A DNA stretch of 64,000 nt from assembly GCF_029029525.1 (NCBI RefSeq), contig NZ_JAKJSC010000001.1, positions 1,364,001 to 1,428,000 on the forward strand, written 5' to 3'. Below are positions 43,563 through 54,100 of the stretch, piece by piece; position 1 is the stretch's first letter; each line of letters opens with the position of its first letter. The position numbers and the translations under genes were made by a program. Origin of the DNA: Labilibaculum sp. DW002. GTDB taxonomy: Bacteria; Bacteroidota; Bacteroidia; Bacteroidales; Marinifilaceae. The notes below the pieces were generated by a model. The model did not search any database and was not told where the DNA came from. It saw only the letters and a program-made list of their open reading frames with translations.

Positions 43563-44423
43563 TTATTCCTGAGCCCCGTTATTCTTTGCAATATCTATCC
43601 AGAGTTCTGAAAGTTCTTTTGGATTTGCTCCCAAACCACGAGCCAAATGTAAGGCTACTCCCATTATCGTAACTGAAGCTTCGTGCAATTCCTGATGCGT
43701 TTGTGAGGTTCCAAATTTTTCTTGTGCCTTCAATTGGAGTAGTTCGTTATGCTTTGTAACAAATGCAATAGAATCATTATCTGAAATTTCAGGAATCATC
43801 AAACAGTCTACCCACTCCTGTCCAATTCTCTCCGTCAATTCTTCAGGAAGCTCGCTACCCATTTTTCTCCACAATACTAATGTTTTCTTATCTCCAGATT
43901 CAGCCAAGCCTGTATCAAGCAATAGCTCAAATGCCATATCAGCCAAATTCTGCATCACTTCTAGATAAGCATCTTGAGCCTTTTCAAAGCTATCTGTCTT
44001 TTGACCTTGAAGGTATTCACCAACACTCAATTGAGGTAAATCGACAACCTCCGGGCAGGGTTCCAAACATGGAAATTCGTCGCCTTGATACATATAATGA
44101 ATTTCTTCACTTTGCATTTGGCGGCCCAGTGGGTATAAGCGACAAGCTAATGGGCGTCCTAAATGTACAGAACAACCAAAATTATCGATATACAGTGAAC
44201 AAGCTTGTTGCTCTTTATAGCCTACTTTCCCATCAAACTTTAAACGAATGCCACCAAAATCGCAACACTGATCACGAAATTTTCTTGGCGTATTCTTTTT
44301 CTCTTTGGCAAGATGAAACACCTCCCAAGGGTTAAGCATCACCAATTTTGCTTGGCAGCAAGTTCCGGTTCGTGAGCAGGTAAGCGGTAATATATTTTGA
44401 CTAGTAAGTTTATTTATTTGCAT
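43563..44423 (-). CDS. YkgJ-family cysteine-cluster protein
   Basis: 286 residues. The N-terminal half has the cysteine pattern of the YkgJ family (PF03692-type): LTCSRTGTCCQAK, QCCDFGG, QQACSLYIDNFGCSVHLGRP and ACRLYPLG, thought to bind zinc or iron. The C-terminal 150 residues are helical and not recognised. Family function is unproven. A possible TAAATTTG -7 box is at 44516-44509. No operon partner. Confidence 0.82.
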   Translation of the reverse strand: MQINKLTSQNILPLTCSRTGTCCQAKLVMLNPWEVFHLAKEKKNTPRKFRDQCCDFGGIRLKFDGKVGYKEQQACSLYIDNFGCSVHLGRPLACRLYPLGRQMQSEEIHYMYQGDEFPCLEPCPEVVDLPQLSVGEYLQGQKTDSFEKAQDAYLEVMQNLADMAFELLLDTGLAESGDKKTLVLWRKMGSELPEELTERIGQEWVDCLMIPEISDNDSIAFVTKHNELLQLKAQEKFGTSQTHQELHEASVTIMGVALHLARGLGANPKELSELWIDIAKNNGAQE

Positions 44424-44582
44424 GCCTATTGCTTAATATTTGATATAACACTGGTAACAACTTAAAGAATTTTCAGTTCCTAAATTGTTAATACCTTATT
44501 TGAAAGCGCAAATTTATTAATTTCTATTTAATGACCTTAGAAGACTGATTTTAAATTCTCATACGAACCCAAATAAAGGTTT

Positions 44583-44615
44583 AAAAAAACAGCCCAAACG
44601 AAACGCTTGGGCTGT
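44583..44615 (-). terminator. Terminator of the lysine-rich small gene
   Basis: On the minus strand AACAGCCCAAGCG and CGTTTGGGCTGTT pair over 13 bases (one G-U) around TTT, followed directly by a T-run. It lies 35 bases after the small gene's stop. Confidence 0.85.
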
Positions 44616-44650
44616 TGATTTTACTATTGGTTTTCCAAATTACTTTTATC

Positions 44651-44749
44651 CTATTTGGATTTCTTTGCTAGTTTTTCTGCCTTTTTTTCTTTTGGAGTTT
44701 TAGCAGGTTCTTTTTTAACGTTCTTCTTTGAATCTTTACCTTTTGCCAT
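44651..44749 (-). CDS. Lysine-rich 32-residue basic protein
   Basis: ATG at 44749 to TAG at 44651 encodes a 32-residue peptide beginning MAKGKDSKKNVKKEPAKTPK and ending in KLAKKSK. It has about 14 lysines and no hydrophobic segment. A strong terminator follows on the same strand, which supports it as a real expressed gene. It resembles short lysine-rich hypothetical proteins annotated in many Bacteroidota; nucleic-acid or ribosome binding would suit its charge, but this is inference. The opposite-strand frame over it is not a gene. Confidence 0.65.
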   Translation of the reverse strand: MAKGKDSKKNVKKEPAKTPKEKKAEKLAKKSK

Positions 44750-45107
44750 GATATTTTCTTTTAATTATTTGTTTTACTTACTCGAATTGAGTTTTATGCC
44801 CTTTAATTCTTGCTCAAAACTCTATTCTTACTATATCTTTAGATAAATTTATTCCAATTTTTAAATAAGCGAAATGTTGTTTATATCGCTTATTATTAAT
44901 TGTAAAAGGATATTTATCTAGTCTCTCAAGGCAGCAATAAACTGCTGTTATTATTAGCATGTAATCTACAAAACAAAGATCGCATAACAAAAAAATTATT
45001 CAGGAATAAAACCAGAACCAAGCGAGAAGCTTTTGCTCTAGAATTAATGCTTGTTAAATCTTCTCTCATTTATCCTTCTTATTCTATTAGAGAACAAGAA
45101 CTAAAAT
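44750..45107. other. Gene-free gap
   Basis: No gene or RNA recognised. It contains only a small CAGCA/TGCTG hairpin near 44930-44945 and AT-rich sequence, presumably including the promoter of the lysine-rich gene. Confidence 0.4.
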
Positions 45108-45136
45108 AAAAAAGGAGCCTTTAAAAGGCTCCTTTT
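45108..45136 (-). terminator. Terminator of the giant nuclease gene
   Basis: On the minus strand AAAAGGAGCC and GGCTCCTTTT form a stem around a short AT loop, followed by TTTATT. It lies 11 bases after the stop. Confidence 0.85.
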
Positions 45137-45147
45137 CGTTTTATGAT

Positions 45148-48100
45148 TTAATGTACAATTAGCAATCGTTTTGTGACTACAAATTGATCTGTTCTAATGG
45201 ATATAAAATAAACTCCCGCAGATAAGTTTCTAACATTAAAATTGAATCGATCATTCAAATCGATATTCTTAATAAGCTTCCCTCTGCTATCAAGCAGTAA
45301 AATTTGGGTCACCTTAACATCTGGGAAATCAATATTTACAAAATCGCTAGTCGGATTTGGATACATCTTGATTGCCTCAGCAAAAACATCCTTAATTCCG
45401 GTTGCTTTACTTACAGTGAAAGACTGAAAAGCTTCAGCTGCATTAAAGTTTTCGCTTCCGCTTTGATAAGCACGAACCTTAAATACGCCAATACTACTTG
45501 GCGTTAAGATCGCATCGTCAATCTGTCCTTCTCCTTCAACAATTTCAAAAGCGATATCAAATCCTTGATCAGAACTTGCAAACAGTTCTAAGTCTTCGTC
45601 TACCACAACAACACCTTCAATTGGATCAAATACCAACATCTGATCTGCCTTGTAAACCTCAAAAAACTGACTTATCGATTCGGCCATTTCATAATTTTCA
45701 TTACCAGCCTGACTAACTTGAACTGTAACTGTTCCAGCTCCAAGGATACTCAATTCACTACCTGAGACACTTGCAGGGCCTGAAATCAACACGAAACTAA
45801 CCTCTAAACCTGATGAAGCTGATGCGATTAATTCAAAATCGGAATCCCCATAAGTTTTATCTGCAATAGCAGTAAAATCAATCGCCTGAGTAGCTTTACT
45901 TACCGTGAAAGTTTGACTTACTGGCTCAGCTGCTTCATAATCTTCGTTTCCTGATTGAATCGCTCTTACGGTAATTGTTCCAACTCCTGTGATCGTCAAT
46001 TCATTTCCTGCAATACTTGCTGGACCAGAAACAATCTCAAAGCTTACCTCTAATCCTGAAGAAGCTTCGGCTGTCAAAACAAAAGCAGCATCACTATAGG
46101 ATCTATCTGCAATAGTTGCAAAGTTGATATCTTGAGCGGCTTTGCTCACCATGAAAGTTTGACTTACCAACTCTGCAGCTTCGTAAGTATCATTTCCCAT
46201 TTGACTTGCTTGAACAGTGATTGTTCCAGCTCCTGTAATGGTCAACTGATTTCCTGATACACTAGCTGGTCCTGAAATGATTTCAAAACTAACCTCAAGT
46301 CCTGAAGAGGCACTTGCAGTTAATACAAAAGTAAGATCAGTAATTGCTTTATCAGAAATATCTGCAAAAGTGATTGTTTGAGAAATCTTATTAACCATGA
46401 AACTCTGTCTTACAGGTGTCGCTGCCAAATAATTCTCGTTACCATCCTGAAATGCTTCTACAACAATTTCTCCTGCTCCATTTATTTGCAGTGAACTACC
46501 AACTAGTGTAGCTGGACCACTTATTAATCTAAATTCAACCGCTAAAATTGTAGCTGCATCGGAACTAGCTGATAACTGTATACTCTCATTGGTAAATTCT
46601 CTATCAGCAATAGGATTGAAAGTAATTACTTGACTGGCTTTGCTAACCGTAAATTGCTGTGTTACGGAAGTAGCTGCCAAATAATTTTCATTTCCAGCTT
46701 GCGATGCCTTTACAACAATAACACCAGCCCCATTAATCTGAAGTGAATTTCCTGACAAGTTTGCCGGTCCGCTTATAACTTCATATGTAATTGGAAGACC
46801 TACGCTTGAATTCAATATTAAGCCTACACTTTCTGGTCGGTATTCACGATCGGCTATTTCTTCAAAGTTAATAATCTGTTCTGCCTTATTTATAACAAAG
46901 CTCTGACTAACTGATTCAGCAGCAAGGTAATTTTCATTTCCTTCTTGACTCGCAGTAACAACAACTGTTCCTACACCAGTAATACTCAGTTCTTTTCCAG
47001 ATAAAGTAACTGGTCCAGATACGATGGTATAGTTAACTTCTAATCCGGATGATGCTGTTGCATTCAAATCAAAAGGCTCATTCCCATATGTTTTATCTGC
47101 TATATCATCAAAAGTGATTGTTTGAGAAGCTTTATTCACAACAAATGATTGATCAACTGGCTCTGCTGCTTCATAATCATCATCTCCCAACTGTATTGCT
47201 CTAACTGTAATTGTTCCAGCTCCAGTTATTGTCAATTGATTTCCTAATAAGCTTGCAGGTCCAGAGATTAATTCAAAACTCACCTCTAATTCTGATGAAG
47301 CGGTAGCTGATAATGCAAATGCAGAATCATCTAATGATTTATCAGCTATTTCAGCAAAAGTAATTGTTTGAGAAGCCTTACTTACAATAAAGCTTTGCTG
47401 TACTGGCGTTGCGGCCAAGTAATTTTCATTTCCATCCTGAAAAGCTTCTACAACAACCTCACCTGCTCCTACAATTTGTAGTGAATTACCAACTAATACT
47501 GCTGGTCCACTAATCATTCGAAATTTAACAACTAATGCAGTTGCTACATCTGAACTAGCCGACAACAGAACAATTCCAGTATTCAATTGTCTATCTGGAA
47601 TATCAACAAAAGTGATTGTTTGAGAAGCTTTACTCACAGCAAATGTTTGTTCTACAGATGCTGCAGCTTCAAATTCGTCGTTCCCTATTTGAATGGCTTT
47701 TACCACAACGGTACCAACACCAGTGATACTTAGATCTTTTCCAGTAATAGTAGCTGGTCCTGAAACGATTTCAAAACTAACTTCTAATCCAGAAGTTGCA
47801 GTTGCAACCAACTCAAAAGCCTCATCACCGTATACTTTATCAGTTAAATCTGCAAAAGTGATGGTTTGAGAAGCTTTACTAACAACAAATGATTGCTCTA
47901 CAGATACTGCAGCTTCAAATTCATCACTTCCTGTTTGAATGGCTTTTACCACAACGGTACCAACACCTGTGATACTTAGCTCTTTTCCAGTAATAGTAGC
48001 TGGTCCTGAAACGATTTCAAAACTAACTTCTAAACCAGAAGTGGCAGTTGCAATTAATTCAAAAGCCTCATCACCATATACTTTATCTGTTAAATCAGCA

Positions 48101-51100
48101 AAAGTGATAGTTTGAGAAGCTTTACTAACAGCAAATGTTTGCTCTACAGATACTGCAGCTTCAAATTCGTCGCTTCCTGTTTGAGTCGCTTTTACCACAA
48201 CAGTACCAACACCTGTGATACTTAGCTCTTTTCCAGTAATAGTAGCTGGTCCTGAAACGATTTCAAAACTAACTTCTAATCCAGAAGTGGCAGTTGCAAT
48301 TAATTCAAAAGCCTCATCGCCATATACTTTATCTGTTAAATCAGCAAAAGTAATGGTTTGAGAAGCTTTACTCACAGCAAATGTTTGCTCCACATATTCT
48401 GCTGCTTCGAAATGGTCATTTCCAATTTGCGTAGCTTTTACCACAACTGTTCCAACACCTGTAATACTAACTTCTTTTCCGGTAATGGTCGCTGGTCCTG
48501 AAACGATTTCAAAACTAACTTCTAAACCTGAAGTGGCAGTAGCTGTCAACTCAAAAGCCTCTTCCCCATATACTTTATCTGTTATATCAGCAAAAGTGAT
48601 GGTTTGTGTTTCTTTTTCAGCAGCATTCCAAGCTGTAGTGGTTTTTTCTCCATAAATATACTCTACAAGCTCAGGGTAATCGATAAAAGGATTTCTATTC
48701 TTCTGATACTTGTAAACGACATTATTGTGTCTTACTTCGTAAGGATCTACCGGATCAATTTCACTCCATTCCTGGAACATTTCAACAGAACCAACTTGTG
48801 AAATATCTAGTCCATAACGTAAATTCAAATAGAAAATAACACGAGCAACATCACCTTTTGCCGACAATGGCGGCTCGTACTGACTTCCTGATGTTGAATT
48901 CGCAAATGGGAAATTATTTCGCTTGTTATTTTCATTTTTATCGGAACTTCTTAAATGGTGAGCATCCGATTGAGCCAAAGCCAAATCATCACCGGCATTT
49001 TCAATGATATCACCATTTGCATAAATTCCAGATCCCCAAGGTGCTCTCGCATTTTTAAAACCTCCGGTTGATTGTGGATAAACATGCTCGCGATTCCACT
49101 TTTCTTGAGAACCAGTCTGTCCTAAATGTTTTGCATCCGCATCGTATACCAATTCTTTGTAAATCATGTATACTTTTGTTGGATTGTTTGGATCACGATC
49201 CGCTTCATCCATAATATCGTATACATCTAAAGGTGTTTTACCTGTAACGAACCTACGACTCTCTGCAGGAACATCTCCACGACCATCTTCTTCGTATGGA
49301 TACGACACATAACCAAGGTTAATGATTTCAGCCAACTTACTTTTTAAAACATCCGCTTTTGTACCTTCAGCTTCCTGGTAATAATTTACTGGAATACCTG
49401 TACTCTGATAATGTTCTCCTTCACTTACCGTAACTACATATTCAAATGGTAGTAAAGTGTGATCATTTGTTGTTACCTCTAATTTAGCTGGCTCGGCAGT
49501 TGTATTAACGATAGGCTCGTTATCATCTTCGGCAACCAAATAAACATCATAAGCAGTGTTTTGTATTAAGCCAGAAACTTCATGTAAAATTTCTTCTGTT
49601 CCAATTGCAAAAGATCCTGAAACAAGAGATCCTGTACCAGCTTTTACCGCTTCAACAGTTGGTACTTCTGCTCCATCATCTAAAACTGCAAAGTAAACTT
49701 TACCCATTTCGTTTAGCTTCACATTCATCACAAAAGAGGAAGACGTAAAACTATCTACTGTTGGATATCCAACTACAAACTCTGGAGCCAAAAGATCTGG
49801 TTTTCCGTAAGCTGTAACAGAAACGCTTACGATTTTTGCACCTTCCGTTTGATGTGTAATTGTAGCAGTAAGCTTATCCGTATAAGCTACTGAAGGATTA
49901 AAGCGAACGCTAACTTCCTTACTTGCAGCTTCCTCCTTAGGAATAATCACACTTGATGACCAAGTACTACCATCTAATGAAAGTTCAAATGATTGATCTA
50001 CTGAAACAGTCAAATCTTCCAATAAATCAACACCTTTTACTAGGTATGATTTTGCATCGGAAGGAGCTTCTGAATTGTCAACATCTACATAATTAAAAGT
50101 CAAATCATCTGCATTCTCAACAAGTATTTCTGATGAATAAGAGTGCAATTTCAAACGTAACATGATCGGATGATGATCCGAAACAGTAGTGTTTGTCTGA
50201 CTTGTATTGTTTGTTAAAATCTGATACTCATCGTACAATTCATTCGAAATTGTAATGTGATCGATATTTGTAGTCGAAGTTAAAACATGATCGAAATAAT
50301 CACTTGTTTCAAACCACGAAGAATAAGGTGACGATTGACCACTTGACATACTTCCATCCAGGTAATCATTATAATCTCCTAAAATCACCAAATTATCATC
50401 TGAGTAATCCGTGTTCAATGCATTAAAAAGAAATTTAGCATCTGCTAGTTTTCTTGCATGACTATCGTAACAGCACTTGGCGTGGATATTAACAAAACTA
50501 AGAATTTCACTAGCTCCATCGATATTCACTTCAACCTCGAAAAAGTATGGTAAACGACCCGATGCCCAAAATTTAGAAGCATCTCCTGTATATCCATCAA
50601 TGGATGTAGTTGATCCTCCTTCGTACAAATCTGAGAACATTGAAAAGTTATTCAACTTGCTAACCGTACTTGTATTGTATATGTAACAAACACGCTGAGC
50701 AGGATATTCTGTACTTGGATCGCTATCGTCATGAGAATATCTTGGTCCCATAGCTCCGGTGTACAATTCACTGCCAGCCAATTCATTTAACTTATCAATC
50801 AATGGCTGTAAGAAATCTCCATTCAAATCATCAGAAACTAATTCTTGCAGTGCGTACACATCTGCATTCAATTCGATAATTCGAGCAGAAACAGCATCTA
50901 ATTGCTCTGTAAAACTAGAAGCACTCTTCGATTTTTGAGGAGCTCCAAACCATTCCACATTCCACGATACAATATCTAAAGTTTTATCTTTTCCTAAAGT
51001 ATTGGCATCTGCAATTTCTGAAGATTGCTCAGAAGATATATTAAGAATAAGTGTTTCTGCACCTTTAGCTTTATTCGTAATACTTCCTGTAGTACCATTT

Positions 51101-54100
51101 ATAGCTGCCGTTTTTGGTGCAAATCTTACATTGATCTGCTTTGGTGAAGTCTCCGTCTTTGCAATTGCTAAAGTAGCTGTCCATGTAATTCCATCTAATG
51201 AAAGCTCATAATCATCACTTGCTTTAACACTAATGTCACCCTCTAATTTATCGAAGCTTAATTCGTAAGATTGGCTTGCACTAGTAGCACCCACTTCTGT
51301 ATATGGAAATAATAAATCCCCAGTCAAGTTACTTGCTAATGTTCCTGTTAGTGGAATTTTATTTCCTTCAACAACAACATCATCAACTTGATAAGTGGTT
51401 GTTAAAACACTTCCATCACCTGAATATTTAAAAGCTACAAAAGCAGTTCCTTCGAACGCAGAAAGATCGATTGCTCCAGACAAGACAAAATCCGATCCGT
51501 AAGCAGAATTATTTCGCTCATCAATTGTTGCAGGTAAGCTTTGCCAAGTGGCAGTTGTAACATCCGAACCATCAAAATCTGTCGAGATTAAAACCTCTAG
51601 TGTTGTTCCTTTGTAATAGCCATTCTTGGTTTTGAAATTCAGCTTTTCATTGTCGTAAGCATCTAAATCCAATTCTGGTGTAATCAACCAACTTGTTATA
51701 TCTCCAGTTGCCTGATAAGCCGACATTTGCATGTAAGTATTACCCGAATATTCTGTAGTTGCCCAAGCTCTATCTCCAACTTCCGATTTTAAAATCCAAT
51801 TTTCATGTGTATTCGATTCAAAATCTTCATTTAAGAAAGCTAATGGTATTAAGGCAGGATCACCTTCTGTTCCTGCTACGGATATTGTTTTAGATTCTTC
51901 ACCGCTGGTAATTTGAATTGTTCCTGTTACCGCTGTATTGATAGCAGATTCCGGAACAAATTTTACAGAAATAGTAGTTTCAGCAACCGAACCAGAACTA
52001 AGTGGCAATGTTACAGATGAAGCATAGCTTATCGCATCGGTTGACAACAAAAAGTGTTGAGGTGCATTAATTGCAATATCCTCTACCAATTCATTTGCCG
52101 AAACTGTGAAACTTTGAACTGAAGATTCCTCTCCAAACTTCACCATTCCAAAATCAGCCAAAGCACCAGATAATTGAATTTTTGATGGCTCTGTTCCGAT
52201 ACCACCATTCCAGGTATCAGCCTTAGCTTCCCCAAAAATATACTGTACTAATTCTGGATGATCAATAAAAGGATTTCTATTGTTCTGATATCCGTAAATT
52301 ACGTTATTCCTTCTTACTTCATATGGATCTACTGGATCCTCTTCGTGCCATTGCAATAAATGTGAAAGTTTACCATGACGAGGAGCAGATTCTGTTTCCT
52401 TGCAAAGATCATCAACAGTCATTTCCCAACGAGTTGCCATATAAAAAATCATACGAGCAACATCTCCTCTTGCTGATTTTGGAGGTGTATATCCTGGAGA
52501 ATCATTACCAAAATCACGGCTCCCACGAGCACTATTTTCCTGTGCATCGGTAGCTCGTAAATGATGACCATCTGTTCCTGGACCATTTGAAGTTCCAAAA
52601 TCGCCATGAGATTTCGCCCAGGTATGTTCTCTATTCCATCCTGTAGAACCTGAAACGTGAGCCGTTTTAGCAATGCCTTCTTCAATATACATCTGCCAAA
52701 CTTGTGAGGCATCTTTAGGATTCTGATCTCCATCTTCGCACATATCCCAAACATCTGAAGAAGAACTTGAATAAGGTAATTGTACAGCTCCAGTCTCAAT
52801 GATCGTATGAATATGAGAACGCAAGTCTGTTCCAATATACCCTACAGCATCACTATAATAATCTTCTGGTATTTTTACACTTGTCATGTGATGACTAGGA
52901 CTTACTGTCGCCACATATTCCTTAGGAGTCAAGTTCACGACAATACTTCCATCGCCACTTGTTGTTGGATCAAGATAGACGTAATTGGCCAAAATTCCAC
53001 CAACAGTTCCATCATTATCTACAATACTAATTGTACCACTTACGGTCGTTCCCAATTGAATTCCTGCCGATGGATTACTTATTGAAACATTTAATGTCTC
53101 TGTTCCTTCATTCTCTGAATCGTCAACAATTGTAAGACTTGCAGTTGCAGTCGTTTCGCCAGCAATAAATGTTACTTGCGTAGCTGATAAGGTATAATCG
53201 CCAGCAGTAATTCCTGTTCCTGAAATACTAACATCAACCGTTTGATTTTCACTTAGGCTTTCACTTAAAGTAGATGTAAGTGTAATTACAGTTTGATCTG
53301 CTTCCGACCCTGAGTTTGAAGACAAAGCAAATTCTACACTTGGTAAAGCTGGTTCTGATGACAATTCTTCAACTATTGTATTCCCTTCGAAAGATGGATG
53401 TGAAAAATACAATCCTCTATATCCGTCAAATTTGATTTGTTTGCCCAAATTTTCAGGATGATCCATTAAATTCCATGCTGCTTTTTCAGAAGAGGCTAAT
53501 TTTAAATTCAAACAATTATCATGATTTGTTTCATCCTTAGAATCAGCAACTGACACATAATTCCCATTACCAAAAGGAGCTTCAAAATCAGTTCCTACAC
53601 TAACAATGTATCCATAAGCATAATAGCTTGTTTTAGTCGTATTTTCAGTATCCGGCAAGACTATTGCTTCTGCAATAGTAAATGGTTTAGCCTCTGATCC
53701 ATCATTTACAGCAATATCATTATCTATAATGCTAATATCACCTGTTATCGTTGAACCTAATTGAATTCCTGCAGAAGGGTTCGATAAAGCAAGCGTTAAT
53801 GTTTCTTCTTCTTCCTCATCAGAATCATCAATAATAGTTAATGTTGCTGTGGCAGATGATTCTCCAGCTAAAATTGTTAACTGGTTTTCTGATAAAGTAT
53901 AATCACCAGCTGTAATTCCTGTTCCGGTAACATTTAAATCTACAGTTTGATTTTCGCTTACTGTTTCTGATGTAGTTGCTGTTATAGTAATTACGGTTTG
54001 ATCTTCTTCCGATCCTGCGTTCGCAGATAAAGCCAACTCAACAGTTGGAATTGCCGGCGTACCTGATAATTCTGTAATTACAGAATTTCCTTCGAAAGAA

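Noticed and set aside
44655-44846. Plus-strand phenylalanine-rich frame
   Set aside because: It is the shadow of the lysine-rich gene on the minus strand.
45400-48615. Regular repeats considered as a CRISPR array
   Set aside because: The 246-base units are in-frame coding repeats with no spacers.
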